Origin: Scleropages formosus | Taxonomy: Eukaryota > Chordata > Actinopteri > Osteoglossiformes > Osteoglossidae | Length of the DNA stretch: 64,000 nucleotides | Assembly (NCBI RefSeq): GCF_900964775.1 | Contig: NC_041809.1 | Coordinates: 124,001 to 188,000 of the forward strand | Direction: 5' to 3' | Shown here: piece by piece, positions 1 to 10,524 of the stretch | Numbering within the stretch: position 1 is the stretch's first letter | Layout: each line of letters begins with the position of its first letter | The notes under the pieces: generated by a model | Told to the model about the DNA's origin: nothing | Seen by the model: only the letters and a program-made list of their open reading frames with translations | Database searches by the model: none | Made by a program: the position numbers and the translations under genes

Positions 1-3000
1 CTTCTGAACCCCATAACCTGCAGCACGGGAACATGGGAGGCACTGGTTCAGGACGAGTGAGTCTGTCGATGACCAGAAATTAACTCCAGGACTAATATTT
101 TCACAAAGACAATGTTGAGGAAGGTCACATATTTCACAGAGAAAAGTTCAGTGTGTCAAGGAGTTCCTGCCGCACAGCCGGGTGCAAAGAGCTGCCTTAC
201 CTGAGCCCGCGTTGGTGTTGACTGCTGCGGAGCTCAGAACGCTGCTGGACGTGCCGGCCAGGCTGTTCTTCACGCCGTACCCTGGAATAACATCAGTCAA
301 ACATACAGCGTTCAGACAAACCCTTCGGCTCGTCGGTGTGAATACCTCACTTTGGCACTTTTCTCTGGAAATCAGGAAAATCGAAACTGGCTGTTCTTGA
401 TGAGAATCTCCCTGAAGCGCAAAACTGCAAAAGCTCCTTTCCAGCTCTAAATCTCTCGTCCCTCAGAATCCAGCACCAGTTCCGGCCGACTCGAACCTGC
501 GCTGCCGCCGCTGCTGCTGGTGCTGCTGGAAATGGCGCTGTTGGCAGGCAAGGAGCCGAAGGACAGGTTGTTGTGCAGCCCGAGAGCTGTGAGCACATGA
601 AAAACAAACGCACGTACTCAGCAAACACTCAGAGAATGAGGGGCGATGAGCCGCAGAGTCACTCCGAAGGAGAGATAGATACAGGATCCGTGTGGGAAAC
701 GTGACCCAAACCGGAGTGCGGAGAGTTCACGGTCAATGACCCCTAGGAAGCCCTGTCTGCTCGTGAGCCCTGACCTGCGATGGAGGGCGGTGCTGTGGTG
801 GGGGACAGGTTGTTGGGGGTCGTGCGGTAGCCCCCCGAGGGCAGCGTGCTTGTCCACACGTAGGAGGGTAGAGCAGAGCTCAGAACCATGGTGTCGTACT
901 GCGCCGGCACTGCAGAGAGGCCAAGAGAAGAAGGGTTCGTGGAAGGGCGACGCACACTCGCGCCAGCGGCGCAGCGGCCGCGATGTACAGAGTGGCCGAC
1001 ACATCCCGTCTGCACCCCAGAGCCCGCGCACCTGACTGGGAGGCGTCCGACCCCATCCTGGGCTCCACGCTCGCCTTCTTGGGGATGGGCAGCGTGTTGG
1101 AGGGGGAGCGTGTCGGGCTCACGCTGCAGGAGCGACTCCCCTTCAGCAGCCTCTTCACATCGTCCAGCTCCGTCCCTGAGAGGCGTGTGTGTGTGTGTGG
1201 GGGGGTTAGGGTTAGGGTTAGGGTTACACAGCACCCCGCCCCGAACGCATATTACTGTGGTAAAACATGGGACACAAAGCGGGGTACGGCCACTCACAGC
1301 GCGTGGACGGGGAAGCGCTCTGCAGCCGCGCGCGGATCTCGCTCTCTGAAGGACGAAGGGTGAGAGAAACCGTTAGCATTAGCATTGGTGTTGGTGATAG
1401 TATTAGCGTTAGGGTTGGCCTTAGCATTGGTCTTAGGATTGGTGTTAGTGTAAGCATTAGTGTTGGGGTTAGCGGTGGCGTGAGCGTTGACACTGGTGTT
1501 GACGTTGGGGTTGGTGCTAACATTAGTGTTGGCGTTGATGTTAGGGTTACTGTTGGCGTTGGCGTTAATGTTAGCATTGGTCTCGGGGTTAGCATTCGTG
1601 TTAGCGGTGCTGTTGGTAATAGTATTAGGGTTAGGGTTGGCCTTAGCATTGGTGTTAGTGTAAGCATCAGTGTTGGTGTTAACAGTGGTGCTGATGTTAG
1701 GATTAGCGTTGGCATTAGCGTTAGTGTTGGCGTTGGGGTTGATCCTAACGTTAGCGTTGGTGTTGATGTTAGGGTTAGTGTTGGCATTGGCGTTAGGTGC
1801 TAATGTTAGCGTTGGCGTTGGCGTTGTGTAGAGCTGTGCATTTGCTGCCCACCCTGGGAACCCCTCACTTCGTATGAAATATGGAGCATTTCTCATGTTT
1901 TATGTCTTTCAATGGCCATTATTTCATGCAGAGAGTCACAGTAAAGTCACCGGTGTCACCTCTGTCACTTGTGCTCTACAACAACAAATTGAACTGAACC
2001 GAATTGAACAGTGAATCATGGGGAATTTTCACCAAACATCAGCCCTGCAATTTCCTAAATGCATCTGTGCTCAGAATTGTTCACTTACCAAAAAACCAAA
2101 AACCCAACTTCTTCCTTCATCCTATGAAAGATGGACTAACGGGACTTTGGACAACTTGGACACATAGCGGAGTCAAGAAGGGAACGAATCCCTACTACTG
2201 AATAAAATTTATTGCATGTAGTCCTCTAAAGCTACAACATCTATGGGACTCAGGGAAGGACATCATTTTTCCCCATTTACCACATTTCCCTGTGAAATGT
2301 AGTGCATTTAGTCCCCTAAAGCCATGAGTCCTCCTGCTGGTGTTCGGAGGGCACGTGTGTGGAGAAGGAGCCCTGAAGGTCCATTTACCTCTAGTGTGGC
2401 TCCTCCCTCGTGTGGAGAGGCTTCCGGAACCTGAGAGAAGAGCAGGGATGTCACTGGACAGCCTGCCACTTGGGGGCGCTAATGGGCACCACTGGCACCA
2501 CTGGGTGAGGTCAGCTGGAAAAAGGACAGCAGTGTGTATTTACCATACTGTACTTACCATAGTCCTTCCGTGTGTATTCAGGAGAGGAGTTCCCACTGGA
2601 ACTTCCTAAGGGAAATGGGAGGGAGCGGTTACTGCTGGGTGGATCAACAGGGGTCTCTGTGTGTTGCTGGGTCACTCACCCACTATGTCACTTCTATCTT
2701 CCTGAGTGACTTCAAGAAAGTGTGTTGTGGGTGTGTCAGGCGCTGTACGCTCTCACTCACCATCATATCCCCCCGAGCGACTCGTTATGGTCTTGCGCTC
2801 CAGGAAGGCCGGCGAAGAGCCCGGTCCTTTCCTCGCCGCCCCCGATGTGGACGAGCTGTACCTCCCACTGCGAGCAGAGCCCCCCCCACCGCCGCTGGAC
2901 AGCACTACTGACGAACTGCCACCTGGGGGCAGCAAAGCACACGGAGAGTGGTCAGCTGTGTCCCACACTGCTCACTTGCCCTTAACTTGAGTTTGTTAGG

Positions 3001-3327
3001 AGAAACAACACACACACACACACAACCCAGCATAACTGGAAAGAGCTCTGAAAAGGTCAGCCAAAACTATGATAACGAAACTTGAAACATAAAATGAATC
3101 ATTGAAGGACAAGCTGAAGCATTGTGGATCAGCCCTCCACCCGTTATCTGCCCCATGAGCGCCCCTGGTGGATGACCAGCACACATGCGCTGTAACTCAG
3201 TTCTAGAGACTGGAGCCGCTCAGCCAAACATGAGACCTGTTGACTAGTTCTTTACTTTGGCACGGAGAAAACTCACTGGGAGGCAGTGATGCCAGTCTGG
3301 TTGTCGTGGTTACAGTCTCCGTCACAA
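1..3327 (-). CDS. col17a1: collagen type XVII alpha 1 (BP180), 5' exons, partial
   Basis: Transmembrane collagen of hemidesmosomes; the exons here encode part of its intracellular N-terminal domain, which in mammals binds plectin, integrin beta4 and BP230. Exons in transcript order, each with AG/GT borders: 3277-3327, 2761-2922, 2389-2430, 1298-1345, 1032-1175, 775-909, 497-586, 201-281, and 1-17 (cut by the edge). Human-like stretches are [16 protein letters not shown] (first exon), STRGRSHTR (2389-2430), [16 protein letters not shown] (1298-1345), [11 protein letters not shown] and SNTLPIPKK (1032-1175) and [10 protein letters not shown] (775-909). Every junction is phase 1, so the assembly reads without a break. 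The exons at 497-586, 201-281 and 1-17 each start with a variant of a (Y/L)G(V/L)xN motif, also repeated in human. The exon with the initiator Met was not found; it should lie right of 3327. The membrane segment and collagen repeats lie left of the window. Identification is firm; small exons could be missed. Confidence 0.93.
1204..1226 (+). repeat. Short interstitial telomere-type repeat (TTAGGG)n
   Basis: Three to four perfect TTAGGG units follow a short GT run in the intron between col17a1 exons 1298-1345 and 1032-1175. The same motif occurs again at 18541-18556 in a cfap43 intron. It lies about 150 bp from the degenerate hexamer array at 1372-1828. Confidence 0.8.
1372..1828 (+). repeat. 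Degenerate hexamer array (GTTRGN-type, telomere-like)
   Basis: About 76 hexamers of the type GTTAGN/GTTGGN (TTAGGG and its one- or two-base variants) in nearly perfect 6-bp register. The array sits in the col17a1 intron between exons 2389-2430 and 1298-1345. Because 6 bp is two codons and few units contain stops, long open frames appear on both strands (for example Val/Ser/Gly-rich on plus, Asn/Thr/Ala-rich or Thr/Leu/Pro-rich on minus). These are low-complexity artefacts, not genes. The register slips near 1795-1803. Confidence 0.9.
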
Positions 3328-5554
3328 CTGCAATGAAAAACAGCATTCTTCAGGAGCCCGTTGCATTACACACTTTAATCGGTGACAGCCATAAGGCGCA
3401 TTTAATAAGTGGTTTCACATTTATTAAAGTTTTTTGAAATACACCTGTTTTACATTTATTTATATTTTTTATACTATACATGACCTTTCTCATCTTTACA
3501 GAGACGCTAGCAAGAATTGGCAGAAGGTATAAAGAGGTTTGAACTGTCAATTACTTCCTCTCAGTGACTCGATTATAGCGCAATGATCGAAAGATTTCGG
3601 CTAAACGCTGACAGTGCGAATGACCTGCTGGCATTTGCTCTCATTACAGGAGTACGTGAGTGTATTTTTAAACACTTTTGGCCCTTAACCGCGTTGTGGT
3701 TTTGTGTCCAAAAAGGACTTCCTTACCTTTGCTGGAGGGTCCTGACATCCCACCTGAACTGTATGTGTTTCTCGTTAAACTCTCCATTCCACATCAACTG
3801 AAATTCAGAAAAACACAAGAAAATGCTGTGATTTGTACAGACAAACCTGAAGGAAAGGGAACAACTGATATAATTCTCATTAACCTACTCAATGATATTA
3901 GTTCCAAAGAGTCAACAAAAAGTGGGGTTCTCATAATCAAAATTCCAACCAGCTGGTACAAACAATGGCTCCATTGAGACACTTTCCTCCAAAGCAACTT
4001 AGAATCACGTACCCATTTGTACAGATGAGTTAGTTTACTGGAGCAGTTCAGGGTACGTGTGTGTGTGTGTGTGTGTGTGTGTCTGTGTGCTGAACAGCTT
4101 GTTCAGGGCTACCACAGGTTCAGGTGGGATTCAAACGCATGAGCTTGGGGGCTAAAGGCAGCTGTTCTGACCACCGCTCTACCAGCCCCTCTTTGCTTTG
4201 TGCAACTGAAGGAACAGGACCTGAGTGAGACCAGGTGGAGCTGATTGGGTCCCAGGAACGAGGCCTTTGTCTGTGTCATTGAGCTCAGCGCACACAAGTG
4301 TCGTTAGGTGTCAGTAATATGCAACTCACCGGGGTAAAGAAATACCGCAGTAGAGGGGCACACATGCGTGTCAGTGTGTGTTAGCACACACTAGGTGCTC
4401 CTAGCAGACAGCAGCAGCAGCAGCAGGAGGAGTAAGGAATTTGCAAGAGCTACTCATTTTACAGGCTTCTCTCAAGCGTTCCTTCGGAGACCCTGGACCA
4501 TATCTGAGCGTCACCTGAACCTGACCTCACGCCCTCATCATCGCTCCTCCAGGAAGGTTTTAGTCACTCAGCCAGAATTTGCACAAGGACAGAACACGCA
4601 CACACACACACAAAGACCTGCAGGCAGGCCAACAGCCTGTTGTGCTGCGGAGGGAATTTGTTATTATATCTGGAATCACAGGCAAAGAAACACAAGCAAC
4701 AGTGATTTTTTAGTCCCTTAAATGAATGATAAATACCTGCACTGGTTGCAGATGTTTTCTGAATTATTACACAGCAGTGATTTATTGAAATGACATGAAG
4801 GATTTTCGATCCGATGGACGCAGAGTAAGTAAGGTGTGTTACAAGGGCGGAAGCGTCTCGTCTGAGCGCAGCGAGCAGAAGAGCTGCACGGGGAGGGGAA
4901 ATATCTCCACATCTGTCATTGTCACCACTGGTGTCCCCACCAGGACTGACGTCTGTCCAAAATCATTCAGCAAAAAGTGCCGCTGGCATCGATTGTTGGG
5001 CACGAACACAAAGGAGGAAACATGAGCAGCCCTTTGAACTCTGAGTGTCGAAGAAGAAACTTTGCAGGAGAGAACAGCCCGTTCAGGAACAGTCCGGCAC
5101 ATATGAGCCCCGAGATGAGCTGCGCTTTTCCAAGTGTGAAACAGAACGAGAAACATGGGAAAAGCGCGGTAAAGCAGACAAAAGGTGTACGCTGCACATT
5201 AGGACACAATTCATACCTGCGATGGCGGCTCAGCAGGAAGATGAGCAGGAGACCCCAGAGGCAGCACCAGTGTCAGCGCCGCTCTCCGCTGCGTCCAGGT
5301 GTGTTACCTGCCCGCTGTGCCCAGGTGTGTTACCTGTCTGCTGTGCCCAGGCCAGGTGTGTGCTTCGGTGTTTTGTGCATCCAGATTTCTTTCTCCTTTC
5401 AGGGACAAGTCTGAACAGGGGGCGGGTGCCTCGCACCCCACCCACTCGTGCTCCTCGGCTGGGACACACCTCACTTGAGAGACTCTGTGCCTTCGGGGCA
5501 CCTGATTCACACAAAGTGCTCAGGTGTACAGATTATGGCGATGATGAGCAGGAT

Positions 5555-5590
<36 letters not shown>

Positions 5591-6097
5591 AGCTGGGCCC
5601 AGTAGGGGTCTGTGCTGTGGGGGGGGTCACCATGCCACTGACCCCACGTGTGACTCTGGCTACATCGTCACCTGTTATTATCATTATTATTATTATTGTT
5701 GTTGTTGTTGCTGTTGTTGGTATGATGTTCACTAATTGCAGACAGGAGCACAGAGCACGTTACTCACCAACACTGCCGTTCATCAGCGTGTTGATAAGTG
5801 GCCTTGAAAGTGTTTGTGTGCACACGTAGAGAGACAAGCGCCACTTTCCCAAAAGGCCTTGCTCACACTTTCTCTGCTGCGGCAGAATGCAGAGCGGAAG
5901 GGATGTCATGAGTCCAGGTCCAAAGGCGGATGCACCCTGTGGAAAGTTCCAGATCAGGCGTCTTCTCTGTTAATTGGCCATTTGGGCCAAGGCGACGGTC
6001 CTGGAGAACGACCGCCGTAGTGTTCTTTTGGAAAACTGGGTCCTTTAACCACACTTTTTACTGCTGATGTGACCACCTGAGTGGGTACTCATGTTTT

Positions 6098-6100
<3 letters not shown>

Positions 6101-6157
<57 letters not shown>
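6101..6157 (+). repeat. (GT)n microsatellite
   Basis: About 28 uninterrupted GT dinucleotides. Similar arrays lie at 5556-5588, 6316-6354 (CA) and 6770-6822, giving unusually dense dinucleotide repeats in this 1.3-kb stretch. Confidence 0.97.
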
Positions 6158-6159
<2 letters not shown>

Positions 6160-6311
6160 TGCTCATTCTGCGTCTGTGTTGCTCCAGCCCACTTGTGCTG
6201 TATCGGTCATTTTCAAAATTAGAAAACGAAAAAATAACAAAAATGCAAGTTGTCTGACTGTTGGGCAAAGAAAATACCAACTGAGCTCTGTGGTTCCGTA
6301 TGTTCCGTTGG

Positions 6312-6358
<47 letters not shown>

Positions 6359-6484
6359 CGAAAATCGAAAACTGGTAGTTTGTATGTTCAGTTTGGTTCC
6401 CAATGTGGTGGAAAAAAGCTCCCTCTGCCCCTCAGAGCTGCTGAATCCCTCCCATCAACATTATCAGCCATGATTCACTCTGTA

Positions 6485-6690
6485 TTTGCTCTTTGGTTAG
6501 AGCTGCTGCCTTGGGACCAAAACGGTGCAGGTTCAGACCTCAACTGTAGCACCCTTGAGCAAGGTACTTATCCCAGGTTGCTCCAGTAAAAAATTACCGT
6601 GCTGTATAAATGGTGAAAAAAGCTGTAGACAGGATAACATTATAAGGCGCTTTGCAGAAAAGTGTCACTTAAATGTAGTTTGAACACTCT
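6485..6690 (+). mobile_element. tRNA-derived SINE (family A, L2-type tail)
   Basis: The head has a tRNA-like A/B-box part (GGTTAGAGCTGCTGCC, then GGTTCAGACC) and the body has CTTGAGCAAGGTACTTA. It ends in the tail ATAAGGCGCTTTGCAGAAAAG followed by a TAAATGTA-like end. Several diverged copies occur in this window in both orientations. Confidence 0.75.
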
Positions 6691-6765
6691 TTCTCTAGGA
6701 ACTACTGGAGGGACATGAACCAGCAACATGGTGGTGTGAGACATGCAAGCTGTGAGTCCATAGTC

Positions 6766-6822
<57 letters not shown>

Positions 6823-8109
6823 TAAAGCTCGTTGTCTGCTGCTGACGCACTTGGTTCCCTCTGAGTGGTACGTTGGTGTGGAGAAGTGTAAGAGTAAATG
6901 TGTAAATGAATAAAAACCAGGTGTACTCATGGTGACTACAGGGGCTTAGTTTACCGTTTCTGCTCGTTCATTCCATCAGTTCTCCAGCGCAAAGATATTT
7001 TCCAAGAGAGCCAGGTTGACACAAGCCTTCCATCTGCTGTCCCGAGGCATCGTCAAATACCCCGCCTGATGGGTGCGGGCGCCCCGCCCACCACGCCCTC
7101 AAGAAGCATCCGCCGGCATGAGTCACGGGAACCGAACCTGAGCCCCACAAACAGGTTGGTTTCTAAGATACAGCTGACCGGAGGGTCTCGCAGAGGGCTC
7201 CGGAGTCGTTCTCAAGTCACAGATGGACTGGACCCGAGAAGCTCCCGGAGCAGCATGGAAGCCCCGTGCGAGTGACCCTTGCAAGGCACTGGAGGGCCTC
7301 GCCCAGAGGACGTTGGAGGAGTTCTCTCGCTGTGTGTGTTTCACTGCTGCGGGGCAAATCATTTCTCTCGATTCCACTCGCAATTATATGTTCCCTGAAT
7401 TACCGAGCGCAGGCTGTCATCCCGCACACGGCCCCGACACGCAGGCGGCCCGTGCCAAACAACAAATGGCACGCAGTGTTATCGTGGAGACGGCGTGCGA
7501 GCAACAGCAGCTCGTCGCCCTGGCCACTCGAACCTGCGGCAAACGCTCGTCCCCGAGTGTGTGTGCCATCACGTGCGGGTCGGGATCCGCACTCACATTT
7601 CGCCTTTTGTGCTCTAAGTGAAAGGTTCAAATCAAAGAGAGTCGCCTTGCGGTCGAGGTGTGTCTGACCTGCCAGCGCAGCCGTGTCTCTGTGTGTGTGT
7701 GTGTGTGTCTGTGTGTGTGGTTCAAAGGGAGAGGTGCAGCTCATCATGTTTCCGTGGCCAGCGGCACTCGCATTTGAAACACAGAAAAAAACTGCATTCG
7801 TTTGTTGCCTCGTGGTAAGAAGGCTGACAACCACAAACATCTCCATTTAATTGCTGTATTTATTTAAAAGGAAAAAAAAACTGACGCTGACACCCTGGGG
7901 CTGGTGCTTTCTGACATCTAAGTTGTGATTTTCAAGTTTCAACAGAGCAGGACTTGAGTCGACACCTCAGTCCTTCAGCCGTCGACGAACAAAAGCGCAG
8001 AGTTAGAAAACACAACATGAGCCCTTCATGGAGCTTTTTACCCTGGTACGGTAAAAATCACCCAGCTGTGTAAATGAGTGCAAGTAGCCAAGTGACCAAA
8101 GCAAACACC

Positions 8110-8305
8110 GTAAGCAAGGTGAGGCCATTGGGAGCCAGACCCAGGTCAGCAGCAGCAGCACAGGACATGAGGCTTGTGGGAGGGGACACACCCAGGACAG
8201 GACGCCAGTCCATCACAAGGCACCCCAAGCAGGACTTGAACCCCAGACCCACCAGAGAGCAGGCCCCAGCCAAGCCTGCTGCACCACTGCCCCTCTCACT
8301 TCTTG
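8110..8305 (-). mobile_element. tRNA-derived SINE (family B), reverse copy
   Basis: This is the reverse complement of the element seen complete at 29262-29440. It shares the block read on plus as CCAGTCCATCACAAGGCACC, and the tRNA B-box complement CTTGAACCCC. Just upstream, 8030-8100 looks like the tail half of a family A SINE, so one has probably inserted in or beside the other. Confidence 0.7.
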
Positions 8306-8524
8306 GAGCTCAGTGTGAGATAAATAAAAAAACAGTAACCTGTACAAGATCTTTCCAGAAAGGACTTGCATGAACAAGTGTGATTTAGTAGCTGCACTTG
8401 GAGCCGGTGAGCAGGACTGGGGACTACAGTTTCTCGTGTTTTTGCCTTCCTTCCTTCCTTCGGGAAAAATGAGCAAAGACCAACACAAGTCATGACAAGT
8501 CAAATTGTCAAGTGACACTAAACA

Positions 8525-8740
8525 TAAACAGCAGATGGTGTAGTGGTTACAGTTACTGCCTTTAGACCAACAGGTTGCAGGTTTGATCTCCAGCTGTAGT
8601 ATCCTTGAGCAGGTACTTACTATAAACTGCTCCAGTCAAATTACTGAGCTGTGCAAATAGATTAATAAGTGTAAGCTTGTAATAATTGTAACATTATTAT
8701 AAGTTGCTTTGGAGAAAAGGGTCAGCTTAATGTAATGGAT
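8525..8740 (+). mobile_element. tRNA-derived SINE (family A, L2-type tail)
   Basis: The tRNA-like head (GTGTAGTGGTTACAGTTACTG), the B-box-like GGTTTGATCTCC, the body CCTTGAGCAGGTACTTAC and the tail ATAAGTTGCTTTGGAGAAAAG are all visible in the standard order. Confidence 0.75.
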
Positions 8741-8939
8741 CTTTGGTGTACTCTGCTTCTTAAACGACAGAAGAGAAACAAAAAAAAACATCAAGAAACT
8801 TTGGAAGAAAAGCAATGTAATAAAATCGCCTACATTATGCAGTTATCAAATTCAAATCAATTCTAAGGTTCGCATCTCCAGAAATTACAAATACGATCCG
8901 TCTACGTGCACCAAGCAGAGGTGTGGCCAAGCCGAGCTC

Positions 8940-9127
8940 AGGGTGGATGGCCAATCAGATCGAAGTCTATGTGGCCAATCAGTGCTACGAGTGTGTAGCC
9001 AATCTGATGGAAATGTGTGTGGCCAATCAGTGCTACGAGTGTGTAGCCAATCTGATGGAAATGTGTGTGGCCAATCAGTGCTACGAGTGTGTAGCCAATC
9101 AGAGGGAAGTGTGTGTGGCCAATTAGA
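8940..9127 (+). repeat. 24-bp tandem array carrying eight CCAAT boxes
   Basis: CCAAT occurs at 8951, 8975, 8999, 9023, 9047, 9071, 9095 and 9119, exactly every 24 bp. The repeat has a 48-bp higher-order unit of two alternating 24-mers, one with GGCCAATCAGTGCTACGAG and one with AGCCAATCTGATGGAAATG. Five of the eight boxes continue as CCAATCAG, close to the NF-Y consensus. The array ends about 240 bp before the CpG-rich sfr1 promoter and about 660 bp before the sfr1 start codon. The repeat is seen directly; a regulatory role is inferred. Confidence 0.92.
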
Positions 9128-9349
9128 GCGCAGCAGTAGTACATATGGGGTGCGGTTCCGCAGTGCCACACCTTAAAAGTTGAACGTTCTCTTTTCTAAC
9201 TCAGTTTCTACCACATGAAAGTATTTTCCTGTTTTCAGTTGGTGAATGAGATATTACACGGGTAATAAGGAGCAATAAAGCAACGGGACGAGGCGATCAT
9301 CGCGTTTTGTTTCCGTTTGCGGTTTCGAGGTCAATTCATATCCATTGGA

Positions 9350-9480
9350 GCGTGATGCGGAAAAACTACGTCTCCCGTGATGCCTTTCGCCCCGGCGCGC
9401 GCGCTACTTCCGGAAGCCGCCGGCCGCTGTGAACGTTCTTTGCGCTCCGTGCTGAAGGAGTGAAAAAAGATCGATTTCGC
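9350..9480 (+). promoter_or_regulatory. sfr1: CpG-rich TATA-less promoter of sfr1
   Basis: This GC-rich block contains ACTACGTCTCCCGTGATGCC at 9365-9384, which resembles the ZNF143/SBS element (ACTACAnnTCCCAnnATGC). It also has a palindromic ETS/GABP-type site ACTTCCGGAAG at 9406-9416 beside a run of CG dinucleotides. Such pairs are typical of housekeeping promoters. The transcription start was not determined, and the motifs are matched by eye only. Confidence 0.6.
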
Positions 9481-9786
9481 GGTCGGGGTTGAAACTCATA
9501 CCGCGATTCTCACGGTTTGTGACGAGTCTTTCGTGTTGGGCTGTTTTCTTAAATAAGTTTCTTACCTTTAAAGACGACAATTTTTTTTTTTAATAATTAC
9601 ACGAGGTACAGTGAGGTAGTAAGGTATAAGGAGGTGCAGGGAGGTGCGGCGAGGTGCAGTCCTGGCACTGGGACCAAAATCCAGGGGACTGGGCTGCCAG
9701 GTTTTCTCTAAAGGAAGTATGACAAGATGAGAGGAAGTGGCACTTGGACCACTGAGCATCAATCGCTGGTTCGCTGACGGGGCCTG

Positions 9787-10524
9787 ATGGAGCTTCAGCG
9801 CAGCACAGTGGAGGGTCCGCACCTGGGGGGGTCAGAAGCTGCGCGTGAGCCACCTGCAGCTCCAGGAAATGGACGTCCAGGTGCGGCCACCACGCCCACG
9901 GTACGTTTTATCGTTATTGTCGTCATCCTTTTGCTTTCCAACGCGCGCCCTCAGGACGTGCTGTAACACACTCGCCTTGCAGCCGCTGAGCACGTCGCTC
10001 AAGGAACGGCTGAAAAGAACAAGGCGCTCCTTTAACGCCCCTAACCCTGCGGCCAAGAGGCTGAAAGCCACACGTGAGGAAGGGACTCGGGTGGAAGCGG
10101 CAGGCGAGAGGGGCGCAGGTGAGCTAGGTGAGGGCAGCGACAGTGCCACATCCACGACCCTGCTGCAGCTGCGCGACTCGCTCGAGAGGGACGTGCGGGA
10201 GAAGATGGAGATGCTGCGCAGGATGAAGATGGTCAAGATGTACAGAACTAAGGTAGCGCTCCCCCGCCAGAGCAGAGCACGGGTTCGATGCAGTACTCCA
10301 TCGTAAGTTCGTGACCCCGTCTGTCCCCGCAGAATGACCTGACTGAGCTCCGGGAGCTCGTCGGCAAGTGGAGGCGCTGCAGCCAGGCGGCGCTGTACGA
10401 GCTGCGGGCCGCGCTGCCCGTCGATGGCCGGAAGGTCACCCTGGGCCAGCTGGTTGACCGCCTGGGTCTGGACGACAGCCTGCTGCATTTGGACCGCACC
10501 CAGGACGACTTCAGTGACGCTTGA
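9787..10524 (+). CDS. sfr1: SWI5-dependent homologous recombination repair protein 1
   Basis: SFR1 pairs with SWI5 and stimulates RAD51 strand exchange in the nucleus. There are three exons, 9787-9900, 9983-10252 and 10333-10524, with GT-AG introns of 82 and 80 bp; the phases are consistent and give 191 residues. The family core is clear: a basic stretch with KERLKRTRRSFNAP, then a long coiled coil around LLQLRDSLERDV and MEMLRRMKMVKMYRTK, and the C-terminal domain from NDLTELRELVGKWRRCSQ to the acidic end. The start at 9787 was chosen because only its frame enters exon 2 correctly; the ATG at 9869 would hit a stop across the splice. Its Kozak context is weak (C at -3, G at +4), so a start in an upstream exon is possible. 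The protein is shorter than human SFR1 (245 residues), mainly at the N-terminus. It is tail-to-tail with cfap43. Confidence 0.88.

Larger units (their letters stand above)
3328..8939. other. Repeat-rich stretch without a supported gene (col17a1 5' side / sfr1 upstream)
   Basis: About 5.6 kb with no ORF resembling a protein I know and no convincing splice-linked exons. It should contain the missing col17a1 first exon(s), which I could not place. It holds dinucleotide arrays (4058-4081, 5556-5588, 6101-6157, 6316-6354, 6770-6822), SINEs annotated separately, a tRNA-like SINE fragment near 4100-4200 and a CpG-richer patch at about 7060-7620 with no recognised gene. Confidence 0.55.

Noticed and set aside
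1267-1896. Long open frames of 178-200 codons on both strands
   Set aside because: They are translations of the GTTRGN hexamer array (repeating Val/Ser, Asn/Thr or Thr/Pro); the period of two codons removes stops in several frames at once.
3540-3600. Minus-strand text reading RVTER before a GT, resembling the col17a1 first exon end (EVTER)
   Set aside because: The donor there leaves phase 2 while exon 3277-3327 needs phase 1, and no start codon stands close upstream in that frame.
4100-4200. A tRNA gene (head-like sequence with GGGATTCAAACGC and GCTCTACCAGCCCC)
   Set aside because: The arms do not pair into a full cloverleaf by eye and the flanks are repeat-like; it is better explained as a SINE head.
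9869-9900. ATG at 9869 as the sfr1 start
   Set aside because: Joined to exon 2 through the good donor at 9900/9901 it meets a stop at once; the ATG at 9787 is the one in phase.
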